From assembly GCA_046331625.1 (NCBI GenBank), contig JAXLQL010000043.1, forward strand, positions 1 to 47,124: a stretch of 47,124 bases of DNA. The letters run 5' to 3'. Positions 35,501 to 43,331 of the stretch are shown piece by piece (the stretch's first letter is position 1; the number at the start of each line of letters is the position of its first letter). The stretch is from JAXLQL01 sp046331625 (GTDB lineage: Bacteria; Acidobacteriota; Terriglobia; Bryobacterales; Bryobacteraceae). Position numbers and translations under genes: made by a program. Under the pieces are notes generated by a model. That model made no database searches, had not been told where the DNA came from, and was given only the letters and a program-made list of their open reading frames with translations.

Positions 35501-38296
35501 CCACGTCACGGCTACGTTTGCTCCGAACTGCTGCGTCTGGCCTTGTCCCAGTGCTGCACTAGACGGCGATACGGTCACGTTGATCGCGGGCGGAGTCAGG
35601 GTCACTGTCGCACTCGCGGACTTCGTGGGATCGGCGGTCGAAGTCGCGGTTACGGTCACCGTTTGCTGGCTTGCGATCGTCGCTGGCGCGGTGTACAGTC
35701 CGCTCGTCGTGATGCTGCCCACGTTCGGGCTCAAAGACCACGTCACGGCTACGTTTGCTCCGAACTGCTGCGTCTGCCCTTGTCCCAGTGCTGCGCTTGC
35801 AGGTGTCACCGCCACACTCACAGGACTACCCGTATCAGGCACGACCTCGATCGCCGAGACGGTCCCCGAATCCACCACTCCGGTAAACACCAGGTTTACG
35901 AACCCGCCGGCCGCGACCGTGGTGAACGACCTGTCGAGCGCCGTTCCAGCGCCCACCTCGCGCACCACGTCAAAGCTCGTGAGTACTCGCGTCCCGTTCA
36001 AATCGACATGGAACACTCGTTGCCCCACCGCAGTCTTGTACAGCTCCGCGAACTTCAGGTTCACGCGGTAGCTTCCCGGAATCACGGGGATCGCGTAGCT
36101 GAAATTCGAGTAGCCTCCGAACCGCGCGGTTTGGTAGAGCCATGGGTTCGCGGTGCCAGAAACGAAGCCCGCGTAGCCGTTCGCTCCCCCCGTGTAGTAG
36201 CGATCGATGCTCCAAACATTTCCTGCCGTATCCGTATAGGGCGCGCCGGCGCCTCCGCAATTGATCCGAACGATCGAGCCTCCCGCGAGCGGCGGCGTCA
36301 ACGTCACTGTTGCGGCTGCGGTCTTCGACGTATCCGCTGTGCTGGTCGCGGTCACCGTCACCGTCTGCTGCGCGGCAATCGAAGCTGGAGCCGTGTAGAG
36401 TCCCGCTGCCGATATCGCGCCCACTGCTGGCGAAATCGACCATGTCACCGACACATTCGCGGTGAACTGCTGCGTCTGGCCTTGTCCCAATGCAGCGCTT
36501 GCCGGGGACACGGTGACTGTGATCGGCGGCGGATTGAGCGTCACCGTGGCGGCAGCGGTCTTCGACGCGTCGGCCGTGCTGGTCGCAGTCACCGTGACCG
36601 ATTGCTGCGCCGCAATGGACGCGGGGGCCGTGTACAATCCCGTTGCCGATATCGCGCCCACCGCCGGCGAGATCGACCAAGTCACCGGCGTGTTCGCGGT
36701 GAATTGTTGCGTTTGCGATTGCCCCAACGACGCGCTACCAGGAGACACGGAAACCGATGCCGGAACATAAACGGCCTCCACCGTGCTCGTCGCGCCGAAG
36801 GTGAATCCCAGCGTGGCGCCGCTGCTTTGGCCGGCGCCGTTGAGCCGCCAGCGCACGAAAGAATACGTGGCCCCACCAACGATCGCCGACGCCGGAGCTG
36901 TCAGGCTCACGTTCGCCGCTGCGGCAGGGGTTGCCGAGTAGTTCGTGGTCCCAGGATGCGTACCCGTGATCTGCACACCCGGAACCGGAGACGATCGCAC
37001 CGACAGAGCGGAACCAGGAGCGAGATCCGCCACGGCGAAGAACTCGCCTCGCGGAAGCTGCACGTAAGATTCCACGCCGTTGAGGTATTGATAACGCAAG
37101 GTTCCCAGGTCACCGGCGATGGTCCACCAATCGCCAACGAAAAAGACCTTCGAGTTGCCGTCGGTCATCATTCCGGGAGTTCGCCACACGAGCCGGCCGT
37201 TTTGGTCTTTGATCAGTCCGTGGTCGGTGATCGCGTAGCCCGTCGCCGGGTCGAGCGAGACGCTCATCAAGTGGAAGTCTGTGAACTCTTGATGGCCCCA
37301 GGCGCGATTGGCGCGCTGATAGTAGTAGACGCGGTTGCTGCCCACCGCCATGCCGAGATACGTGTAACCGAGATGGCGCAGCGCGGTGAACTCTTGTCCC
37401 GACCCGATCGTCTTGGTCGAATCGAACAGGTAGATCGTCCCGCCCTCGTAGCCCATCGTGAAGACTGCGCGATCGCCATCGAGCTTCTGCATCCAGAAGA
37501 TCCAGCGTTGCTGCTGATTCAGCGCGCTCGGGTCGGGCTGATCCACGTCCCAACGGGTGAGTACCGGAAGCACGTTGGGGTACACGTCCATCTGCCCGGT
37601 CGCTCCGCGGATCCGCCGAAGTTCTCCGTTCCCGCGCGATACCGAGAACCACACGTCGCCCCTTTGATCGATGAAGAAATAGAACGAGCCCTCGCCACCG
37701 CCGCCTACCGCGCCCAGATTCAATTTCGCGCCGGTCACTGTGTCCACCCGGTAGACATACGCCTGTGATCCACCAGTGACGAACACGTAGAGATAGTTGC
37801 GCGATGGGTCCACCGCGATGCCGGAATACGACGTCGCGTTGGGATGAATCACACCATAGTCGCGGAACTGGCCGGTGGAGAGCTGGTATCCCAGGACGTG
37901 CGCTCCGGTCCAACTCGAGAACGCGCCGGGCTTGTCGTCGACGGCGAAGTGAGTGGACATATAGAGCCAGCCGTTGGCTTCCACCATGTCGGAATGGAGC
38001 TTGCCTTGCGGGTTCGTCTGCGGGTCTTCGCCGCAGATCGTGGTGATGTCGCCGGCGATTTGGGTGACTTGTCCGGTGCGCGGATCGTACTTGAAGAACG
38101 ATGCGCCGTGGTGGGCCGAGTGAGTGGAACTTCCGAAGTAGACGTTGCCGTCTGAGGCGTAGCGGATCCCTTCCCACTGCCCGTCAAGCACGCGCTTGTA
38201 GTTGTTGAGGGGGAATGACTGGACGGTGAGGTCTTGTGCGAGCGCCAACGACGCGCACAGCCCTCCGATGACGAAACCCAGGGACGCCCGCAACAT
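32528..38296 (-). CDS. Giant secreted Ig-like/malectin repeat protein
   Basis: A 1,922-residue exported protein behind GGGAGGAAAC. Signal peptide 1-20. Residues about 21-430 form a beta-propeller-like region with repeated GNVYFGSS, NYLYVFVTGG and DGDRAVFTMG strands. Residues about 437-510 form a small sandwich (YSFVRWRLNG). Then come twelve Ig-like units of about 78-79 residues (S-x-ALGQ-x-QTQQF, VTWSLSP, GLYTAP, TVTATST, TPP) in blocks of 2, 5 and 5. Each block ends in a malectin-like carbohydrate-binding domain (VRINCGG, YTDTAGNVWSIDRYY, GYAGFV-x-GT, YQTAR, FAELY, RVFHVDLNGTRVL) at about 669-820, 1219-1370 and 1769-1922. The last domain is the C-terminus; no sorting motif is visible. A role in glycan binding at the surface is inferred. 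Confidence 0.9.
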   Translation of the reverse strand: MLRASLGFVIGGLCASLALAQDLTVQSFPLNNYKRVLDGQWEGIRYASDGNVYFGSSTHSAHHGASFFKYDPRTGQVTQIAGDITTICGEDPQTNPQGKLHSDMVEANGWLYMSTHFAVDDKPGAFSSWTGAHVLGYQLSTGQFRDYGVIHPNATSYSGIAVDPSRNYLYVFVTGGSQAYVYRVDTVTGAKLNLGAVGGGGEGSFYFFIDQRGDVWFSVSRGNGELRRIRGATGQMDVYPNVLPVLTRWDVDQPDPSALNQQQRWIFWMQKLDGDRAVFTMGYEGGTIYLFDSTKTIGSGQEFTALRHLGYTYLGMAVGSNRVYYYQRANRAWGHQEFTDFHLMSVSLDPATGYAITDHGLIKDQNGRLVWRTPGMMTDGNSKVFFVGDWWTIAGDLGTLRYQYLNGVESYVQLPRGEFFAVADLAPGSALSVRSSPVPGVQITGTHPGTTNYSATPAAAANVSLTAPASAIVGGATYSFVRWRLNGAGQSSGATLGFTFGATSTVEAVYVPASVSVSPGSASLGQSQTQQFTANTPVTWSISPAVGAISATGLYTAPASIAAQQSVTVTATSTADASKTAAATVTLNPPPITVTVSPASAALGQGQTQQFTANVSVTWSISPAVGAISAAGLYTAPASIAAQQTVTVTATSTADTSKTAAATVTLTPPLAGGSIVRINCGGAGAPYTDTAGNVWSIDRYYTGGANGYAGFVSGTANPWLYQTARFGGYSNFSYAIPVIPGSYRVNLKFAELYKTAVGQRVFHVDLNGTRVLTSFDVVREVGAGTALDRSFTTVAAGGFVNLVFTGVVDSGTVSAIEVVPDTGSPVSVAVTPASAALGQGQTQQFGANVAVTWSLSPNVGSITTSGLYTAPATIASQQTVTVTATSTADPTKSASATVTLTPPAINVTVSPSSAALGQGQTQQFGANVAVTWSLSPNVGSITTSGFFTAPASIASQQTVTVTATSTADPTKSASATVTLTPPAINVTVSPSSAALGQGQTQQFGANVAVTWSLSPNVGSITTSGLYTAPATIASQQTVTVTATSTADPTKSATATVTLTPPAITVTVSPASAALGQGQTQQFTANVAVMWSLSPNVGSITTSGLFTAPASIASQQTVTVTATSTADPTKSASATVTLTPPAISVTVSPASALLGQGQAQQFGANVAVTWSLSPNLGAITAGGLYTAPATIASQQTVTVTATSTADPTKSASATVTLTPPLAGGSIVRINCGGSATPYTDTAGNVWSIDRYYSGGANGYAGFVAGTANPWLYQTARMGAYSNLSYSIPVTPGNYRVNLKFAELYKTAIGQRVFHLDLNGTRVLTSFDILREVAVGTALDKTFTTTAPGGFVNLLFTGVVDQGIVSAVEILPDSGSAVSVSVSPGSAALGQGQVQQFSANVPVTWTLSPSIGSITAAGLYTAPTTITSQQSVTVTATSTGDPTKTATATVTLTPPAITVTVSPASAVLGQSQTQQFGANVPVTWSLSPSIGSITAAGLYAAPATITSQQSVTVTATSTGDPTKTATATVTLTPPAITVTVSPASAVLGQSQTQQFGSNVPVTWSLIPSIGNITAAGLYTAPATITSQQSVTVTATSTGDPTKTATATVTLMPPAITVTVSPASAVLGQSQTQQFGANVPVTWSLSPSIGSITAAGLYTAPASIATQQAVTVTATSTQDPTKFASANVTLTPPPPLSIAPTTATLGPSQTQQFTANQAVTWSLNPNVGTISTTGLYTAPSSIAATQSVTVTATATADSTRTASASVTLSALAPGTSVVRINCGGGADPYTDPSGQVWLTDRYFSGASANGYAGYVAGTNTPWLYQTARMGTYASFNYSIPVAPGAYQLTLKFAELYARAQGQRVFHVTVNGTRVLSNFDILTVVPAGTATDKVFAVAAPAGRVDIVIEGVAGQGIVSAIEIKPAP
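33000..36770 (-). repeat. Tandem 234-237 bp Ig units and about 1.65 kb higher-order repeat within the giant gene
   Basis: Each Ig-like unit is 234-237 bases, all in frame. The start of the malectin segment (the bases encoding VRINCGG) recurs at about 36255, 34605 and 32958, so the five-Ig-plus-malectin block repeats with a period of about 1,647-1,650 bases. Neighbouring Ig units within the last block (for example 33588-33809 and 33822-34046) are nearly identical at DNA level. That suggests recent duplication or gene conversion, and a risk of collapse in short-read assembly. Confidence 0.9.
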
Positions 38297-38599
38297 GTTT
38301 CCTCCCGAACCCCATTGCGGTGTAGTGTTCTTCTCGCTCCGGGGAACATCGATTGTCGATGCTGTGGGGTCAGGGTATCACAACTTTGCGGGGAGTTCGG
38401 CAGCGAAATCCTGACATTTCGCTCCGGTCACTGTTCGCGCAATGGCAAGGCAGGGGAGGATTGGCGCGAGGCGCCGGGAGCCGCACTGAAGTCCCGCGCA
38501 GGCTGAAGCATGCCCACACGGGCTGAAATCTTCGCGTCGGGCGAAGAGACGGAAGGGCAGTAGTACACGCCGGTTGCGGTGCAGGCGGTCGTTCGCGGC
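38297..38599. promoter_or_regulatory. Intergenic region with a perfect 22-bp inverted repeat
   Basis: About 300 bases between the giant gene start and the molybdenum hydroxylase stop. At 38402-38423 the arms AGCGAAAT and ATTTCGCT surround CCTGAC. It lies about 105 bases before the giant gene start, so it could be an operator or the end of an upstream transcript. Repeat copy 3 occupies 38481-38556. No other gene is seen. Confidence 0.45.
38481..38556 (-). repeat. Composite palindromic repeat, copy 3 (extended)
   Basis: On the minus strand it contains the degenerate core GCGGGACTTCAGTGCGG and the flank GGCATGCTTCAGCCTGC. It carries an extra module, GGGCTGAAATCTTCGCG with GCGAAGA on the plus strand, which forms a CTTCGC/GCGAAG stem. 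The same module is in copy 5 at 45161-45202. It lies between two genes on the same strand. Confidence 0.8.
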
Positions 38600-40843
38600 T
38601 CAGTCCTTCTTGGACCAGATGGCTTCCATGATCGCGGGCGGATTCATGGGCAGATGCCGCAGCCGCACCCCCACGGCGCGATAGATCGCGTTGGCGATGG
38701 CAGGCGTGGGGGGCACGATGTTCGCTTCGCCCACACCGCGGACTCCGAATGGATGCGCCGGGTTCGCCACCTCCACGATCTTGGTATCGATCATCGGCAG
38801 GTCGAGCGCGGTGGGCATGCGGTAGTCGAGGAAGCTCGAGTTCATCATCTTGCCTTCGGGGCTCATGAAGTACTCTTCGTTGAGAGCCCAACCGATGCCT
38901 TGCACGCTCCCGCCTTGCATCTGGCCTTCCACATAGCTCGGGTGGATCGCCTTGCCCACGTCTTGGACCGACGTGAAGCGCGTGACCTGCGTCTTGCCGG
39001 TTTCGGGATCGACCTCGACATCGGCGATCGCGCCGGCGAACGAACCGCCTGCACCGCGCGGATTCACGGCACCGCGGCCAACAACTGGTCCGCCGGTTTC
39101 GGCAATCTTTTCGGCGAGTTCCTTGAAGTTGGCTTTGTGATCGCCCGAGCGATAGACGCCGCCGTCATGCTCGATTGTCGCGACATCCACTTCCCAGAGC
39201 TTGGCGGCGCGCTCCTTCAACTGGCGGACGATGTCCTGCGCAGCTTCGTATGCGGCCCAGCCGGTGGCGAACGTGGTGCGGCTTCCCCCGGTGACGGCGG
39301 TGAACCCAACCGAGTCCGTATCGACCACGCTCGGGTGCACGTCTTCGGCGCGGATCCCGAGTACTTCGGCGGCCTGCATGGCAATCGACGTGCGAGTGCC
39401 GCCGATGTCGGTGGAGCCTTCCACGAGATTCACCGTGCCATCGGGATTGACGCTGATGGTGCAGCTCGACGGCAGCCCGACGTTGAACCAGAATCCGATG
39501 GCGGCGCCGCGGCCTTGATTCTTGCCGAGAGGCGCGGTCCAGTGGGGGTGGTTCTTCATGGCTTCGAGAACCTCGACGCATCCGATGCGGCGGAACTTGG
39601 GTCCATCGGCGCGGCGCGTGCCTTCCTTGGCGGCGTTCTTCAAGCGCAGATCGATCGGGTCCATGCCGAGCTTTTCGGCGATCTCATCGATCACGGATTC
39701 GGTGGCGAAGGCTGCGTTGGGAGCTCCGGGGGCGCGATAGGCGGCGGTGGAGGGCTTGTTGACCACGACGTCGAAACCGTCGATGGTGACGTTGGGGATG
39801 TCGTATGCGGCGAAGACAGTCATGCCCGCGGGGCCGACCATGGCGCCCGGATACGCTCCCGCCTCGAAGGCCAGGTACGCTTGCGCCGCGGTGATCTTGC
39901 CGTCTTTGGTGGCGCCGATCTTGACGCGCATGAAGGATCCGGGCGTGGGGCCGCTGCCTTCAAAGACGTCTTTGCGCGACATCGTAATCTTTACGGGACG
40001 CCCGCTCTTCTTCGAGAGCAGCGCGGCCACCGGTTCGAGATATACGGGGATCTTGCCGCCGAAGCCGCCGCCGATTTCCATGGGCGTGACCTTCACTCGA
40101 GAGACCGGAAGATCGAGCACACAAGCGGTGGTATCGCGGACAACGAACGAGCCCTGCGTGCTGCACCAGATCAGAACGCGGCCGTCGTTGTTCCAGAGCG
40201 CGGTGGCGGTATGGGGCTCGATGTAACCCTGGTGGACGGTGGCGGTGGAGTACTCGCGCTCCACCACGACATCGGCTTCGGCGAAGCCCTTCTCCGCGTC
40301 ACCCATGGAGTGGCGGAAATGTTCGGCAACATTACTGACGCGATCTGTTTTGGCGCCGAACTCGGTGGTGCGCAGGTTGTCGTGCAGGATGGGCGCGCCA
40401 TCCTTCATTCCTTCGGGCGCCGTCAGGACGCACGGCAGCGGCTCATAGACCACGTCGATCAACTCGGCGGCTTCTTCGGCGATGTGCTGATTGGTGGCGG
40501 CTACGGCAGCGACCGCGTGACCGCGATAGAGCGCCTTGCCGCTGGCGAGGACGTTCCCGCGGATGTAAGCAAGCGGCATGGCGCCTTCACCGAGGTCGAC
40601 GATGCGGTCACCGGAATCGGGAAGGTCGGCGGCGGTGACCACGGCTTTGACGCCGGGAACCTTCTCGGCCTTGCGGGTGTCGATGCGGACGATGCGGGCG
40701 TGTGCGTGCGGGCTGCGCACGATCGCGCCGTGGAGCAGACCGGCCGCCTGATAGTCGGCGCCATAGAGCGCGCGGCCAGTGACCTTATCCGCGCCATCGT
40801 GACGAATGGGGCGCGTTCCGACGACAGAGTAGTTCTTGATCAT
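38600..40843 (-). CDS. Molybdenum hydroxylase large subunit (xanthine dehydrogenase/CO dehydrogenase family)
   Basis: A 747-residue molybdopterin-cytosine-dinucleotide-type catalytic subunit. Motifs are GTRPIRHDGADKVTGRALYG at the start, PMEIGGGFGGKIPVYLEPVA, TAAYRAPGAPNAAFATESVI at the active-site loop, GGSRTTFATG, and FGVRGVGEANIVPPTPAIAN carrying the catalytic Glu near residue 715. The loop is neither the AYXCSFR of form I CO dehydrogenase nor AYRGAGR of form II, so the substrate is probably a purine, aldehyde or aromatic compound. ATG 40843 overlaps the small subunit stop (ATGA). The gene is last in a FAD, 2Fe-2S, Mo operon. Confidence 0.92.
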   Translation of the reverse strand: MIKNYSVVGTRPIRHDGADKVTGRALYGADYQAAGLLHGAIVRSPHAHARIVRIDTRKAEKVPGVKAVVTAADLPDSGDRIVDLGEGAMPLAYIRGNVLASGKALYRGHAVAAVAATNQHIAEEAAELIDVVYEPLPCVLTAPEGMKDGAPILHDNLRTTEFGAKTDRVSNVAEHFRHSMGDAEKGFAEADVVVEREYSTATVHQGYIEPHTATALWNNDGRVLIWCSTQGSFVVRDTTACVLDLPVSRVKVTPMEIGGGFGGKIPVYLEPVAALLSKKSGRPVKITMSRKDVFEGSGPTPGSFMRVKIGATKDGKITAAQAYLAFEAGAYPGAMVGPAGMTVFAAYDIPNVTIDGFDVVVNKPSTAAYRAPGAPNAAFATESVIDEIAEKLGMDPIDLRLKNAAKEGTRRADGPKFRRIGCVEVLEAMKNHPHWTAPLGKNQGRGAAIGFWFNVGLPSSCTISVNPDGTVNLVEGSTDIGGTRTSIAMQAAEVLGIRAEDVHPSVVDTDSVGFTAVTGGSRTTFATGWAAYEAAQDIVRQLKERAAKLWEVDVATIEHDGGVYRSGDHKANFKELAEKIAETGGPVVGRGAVNPRGAGGSFAGAIADVEVDPETGKTQVTRFTSVQDVGKAIHPSYVEGQMQGGSVQGIGWALNEEYFMSPEGKMMNSSFLDYRMPTALDLPMIDTKIVEVANPAHPFGVRGVGEANIVPPTPAIANAIYRAVGVRLRHLPMNPPAIMEAIWSKKD

Positions 40844-41337
40844 GCCTTCACCTCCTGCATTTGCTTGGCGGCCTGCATGACCGCGCGAATGATTTTGTCG
40901 TAGCCCGTGCAGCGGCACAAATTGTTGGCGAGCCAGAGGCGGATGCGCTCTTCGCTCGCGTCCGGTTCCTTCTCGAGGAGTGCTTTCGCGGCGACGATGA
41001 ATCCGGGCGTGCAGATTCCGCACTGGAGGGCAGCGTTTTCGAGAAATGCCTGCTGCAGCGGATGGAGCGCGTTGCCCTTGGCCACGCCTTCGATGGTTTC
41101 GACCTTGCAGCCTTGCGCCTCGACTCCGAGCACGAGGCACGAGTTGACGGGCCGGCCGTCGAGGATCACCGTGCATGCGCCGCAGTTGCCGTCATTGCAA
41201 CCTTCCTTCGATCCGGTCAGGCCAAGGATCTCGCGCAAGCACTCGAGCAGGCTCTGGCGCGGCTCGCAGAGGAATTCGGCGGGCTCGCCGTTGATGGTTG
41301 TTTGGACCTGGACTTTTTTTTGCATTGTCGTCGGCAT
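40840..41337 (-). CDS. Molybdenum hydroxylase 2Fe-2S small subunit
   Basis: A 165-residue protein with two [2Fe-2S] domains. The plant-ferredoxin-type N-terminal cluster is bound by KEGCNDGNCGACTVILDG and the Cys of NSC. The helical C-terminal domain has LQCGICTPG and NLCRCTGY. It passes electrons from the molybdenum site to FAD. ATG 41337 was chosen behind GGGAGG, three bases after the FAD-subunit stop; 41325 is an in-frame alternative. The stop overlaps the large-subunit start. Confidence 0.95.
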   Translation of the reverse strand: MPTTMQKKVQVQTTINGEPAEFLCEPRQSLLECLREILGLTGSKEGCNDGNCGACTVILDGRPVNSCLVLGVEAQGCKVETIEGVAKGNALHPLQQAFLENAALQCGICTPGFIVAAKALLEKEPDASEERIRLWLANNLCRCTGYDKIIRAVMQAAKQMQEVKA

Positions 41338-41339
41338 GG

Positions 41340-42209
41340 CTAGCGGCCTCCCTTGGCTTGCTCCAGCGCGGCTTCGAGCGCGCGGCGCGTGAGTACGGCG
41401 CACAGATGGCGGCGGTACTCGGCGGTGCCGCGCATGTCGGAGATCGGCTTCGCGGCGGCCTTGGCGATTTCGGCGGCAGCGTTGATCGACTCCTCGGTGG
41501 CGGGCTTGCCCGCGAGAGCGTCACCGGCTTCCTTCACGAACAGCGGCGTGGGCGCGACCGATGCCAGCGCGATGCGCGCGGATTTGATCTTGCCCTTGTC
41601 GAGTTCCACGGCAACTCCGGCTCCGGCAACGGCGATGTCCATTTCGTTGCGCGGGATGAAGCGCAGGTAGTGGGCTCCGGATTTCTTAGCGGGCGCGGGG
41701 ATTTGGAGCGAGACCAGCAGTTCCCCTTTCTTGAGCGCGTTCTGCCCCGGAGCAGTGCAGAAGTCCTCGACTGCGAGCTTGCGCTTGCCTTTGGGTCCGG
41801 CGATGTTGCATTTGGCGCCGAGCGCAATCAACAGAGGAATGGCGTCGGCGCTGGGAGCCGCGTTGCAGAGGTTGCCACCGATCGAAGCGCGACCTTGGAT
41901 CTGGGTGCCGCCGATGAGTCCCGCGACCTCGGCGAGCGCGGGATAGTGACGGCGGACCTGCGCGCTCTGCGCGATGAGGTAGCACGGCGCGGCTGCGCCG
42001 ATGCTGAGCCCGGAGGTCTTGTCGAAACTGATCTCGCTGAGCTGTGGGATCCGCTTGACGTCAATGACGAAGCCGGTCTGCTTGCGGCCGCCTCGCAGTT
42101 GCACAAGAAGGTCAGTGCCGCCTGCGAGGAGCTTGGCGCCGGGGTGGGCGCCCATGAGGCGGATAGCCTCGGCCACCGAGGTCGCGGCGGCGTAGTCGAA
42201 CCATTTCAC
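41340..42209 (-). CDS. Molybdenum hydroxylase FAD-binding subunit
   Basis: A 289-residue FAD subunit of the xanthine dehydrogenase/CoxM type. KLLAGGTDLLVQLRGGR is the first FAD-pyrophosphate loop, and TQIQGRASIGGNLCNAAPSA the second, with the usual T-x-x-x-R-x-x-x-GG pattern. YLRFIPRNEMDIAVAG is a conserved C-terminal stretch. It reoxidises the iron-sulfur subunit and passes electrons to an acceptor. It is first in the three-gene operon and diverges from the NIF3-like gene across a 174-base region with a palindromic operator. Confidence 0.94.
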   Translation of the reverse strand: MKWFDYAAATSVAEAIRLMGAHPGAKLLAGGTDLLVQLRGGRKQTGFVIDVKRIPQLSEISFDKTSGLSIGAAAPCYLIAQSAQVRRHYPALAEVAGLIGGTQIQGRASIGGNLCNAAPSADAIPLLIALGAKCNIAGPKGKRKLAVEDFCTAPGQNALKKGELLVSLQIPAPAKKSGAHYLRFIPRNEMDIAVAGAGVAVELDKGKIKSARIALASVAPTPLFVKEAGDALAGKPATEESINAAAEIAKAAAKPISDMRGTAEYRRHLCAVLTRRALEAALEQAKGGR

Positions 42210-42309
42210 GGGGTGGTCTCCTGTGGGGTGAGGATGTGAACCTTCTAGTGTATCCGCAGTCCGGCGGTGAGGTCGCGGTAGGATGCGGCACCCGTTGCGG
42301 CGCGAGTCG

Positions 42310-42346
42310 GTACAACAAAACTGTTGTACAAATAATCTGTTGTAGA
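42310..42346. promoter_or_regulatory. Palindromic operator with a third half-site
   Basis: The arms GTACAACA (42310-42317) and TGTTGTAC (42322-42329) surround AAAC as a perfect inverted repeat. A further CTGTTGTAGA at 42337-42346 repeats the half-site CTGTTGTACA of 42321-42330 at a 16-base distance, close to one and a half helix turns. The stretch is AT-rich in a GC-rich window and sits between the divergent molybdenum hydroxylase operon and the NIF3-like gene. It is very likely a repressor or activator site. The TACA/TGTA core recalls BlaI/MecI-type sites, but no such regulator is nearby. Confidence 0.65.
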
Positions 42347-42383
42347 CAGCGCGTTCGGCGGCGTGCTGCTACTCTGGAAACCC

Positions 42384-43271
42384 ATGAAGCAGGACACCGC
42401 TCTCCCTCGGCGACCCCTTTTGCTCGGCGGACTTGGACTCTCGCTCAGCGCTGCCCAGGCACCCGCCGAACCGCTGACCGCAGCGGGCGTGATCGAGAAG
42501 ATCAAGGCCAACGTCGGGGTCCCGTGGCGCGAAAAGACGGTGGACAACCTCATCGCAGGATCGCCCACCGCGAAGGTGAAAGGCATCGCGACCACGATGA
42601 TGGCGACGCTCGACGTGCTCGAGCGCGCGCATGCGGCTGGGCGCAACATGGTGATCACGCACGAGTCGACCTTCTTCTCGCATCAGGACACGGTGGACCA
42701 GCTCAAGCAGGACAAGACGTACCTGCACAAGCGCGGATTCATCGAGAAGAACGACATGGCCGTGTTCCATTTCCACGACCATTGGCACGCGCGGCGGCCT
42801 GATGGCATCGCCACGGGGATGATGCGCGAGCTCGGGTGGGAGAAGAACGTGGATCCGGAGAATCAGCGGCTGTACACGTTCCCCGGGATTCCGTTGGCGC
42901 GGCTCGCGGCGGATATCGAGGCGAAGCTGAAGATCCGCACGATGCGGGTGTTGGGGAATCCGAAACTGGAGGTCCGGCGGGTGATGACGAGTTGGGGTTA
43001 CGTGAGCCAGTTTCCGGGGACTAACTTCATCGCGCGGCCGGATGTGGACGTGCTGGTGGTCGGGGAGACACGGGAGTGGGAGTTAGTCGAGTATGTCCAG
43101 GACCAGATTTCCTCGGGATTGAACAAGGGGCTGGTGGTAATGGGGCACGTGGTGAGTGAGCAGTCCGGGATGAAGTTCTGCGCAGAGTGGCTGCGTGGGA
43201 TTCTGCCGGGGGTGCCGGTGGACTTCGTGGCGGCGGTGGAGCCGTTTTGGCGGCCGGGCGAGCCAGTTTAA
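42384..43271 (+). CDS. Exported NIF3/DUF34-like metal-binding protein
   Basis: A 295-residue protein that starts MKQDTALPRRPLLLGGLGLS then LSAAQA, a Tat-like signal with a twin Arg. The remainder reads KGIATTMMATLDVLERAHAA then GRNMVITHESTFF, FHFHDHWHARRPDGIATGM, and VVMGHVVSEQSGMKFCAEWL. This is the NIF3 dinuclear-metal layout with metal-ligand His and Glu residues at the first THE and the last HVVSE. NIF3 proteins are usually cytoplasmic and linked to GTP cyclohydrolase-like chemistry; an exported form is unusual. ATG 42384 was chosen for the signal peptide. It diverges from the molybdenum hydroxylase operon and may share its operator. Confidence 0.78.
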   Translation: MKQDTALPRRPLLLGGLGLSLSAAQAPAEPLTAAGVIEKIKANVGVPWREKTVDNLIAGSPTAKVKGIATTMMATLDVLERAHAAGRNMVITHESTFFSHQDTVDQLKQDKTYLHKRGFIEKNDMAVFHFHDHWHARRPDGIATGMMRELGWEKNVDPENQRLYTFPGIPLARLAADIEAKLKIRTMRVLGNPKLEVRRVMTSWGYVSQFPGTNFIARPDVDVLVVGETREWELVEYVQDQISSGLNKGLVVMGHVVSEQSGMKFCAEWLRGILPGVPVDFVAAVEPFWRPGEPV

Positions 43272-43292
43272 AGCCGCTGGAAATCGGACAGA

Positions 43293-43331
43293 GCGGGACT
43301 AAAGTCCCGCGCAGCCTAAAGGCTGCCCCAC
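43293..43331 (-). repeat. Composite palindromic repeat, copy 4
   Basis: Two adjacent perfect hairpins: GCGGGACT-AA-AGTCCCGC at 43293-43310 and GCAGCCT-AA-AGGCTGC at 43311-43326, followed by CCCCACA. The element lies between the convergent NIF3-like and DUF433 genes and supplies the last codons and the stop of the latter. Confidence 0.88.

Noticed and set aside
35543..37768. 741-residue open frame on the + strand
   Set aside because: Antisense to the repeat region of the giant protein; rich in Arg and His with no motif.
38402..38423. Possible IS21-type insertion sequence end (TGTCAGGA on the minus strand)
   Set aside because: No transposase, second end or target duplication seen; kept only as an inverted repeat.
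38579..40903. 774-residue open frame on the + strand
   Set aside because: It is antisense to the molybdenum hydroxylase large subunit, which has clear motifs; the long open frame follows from high GC at third codon positions.
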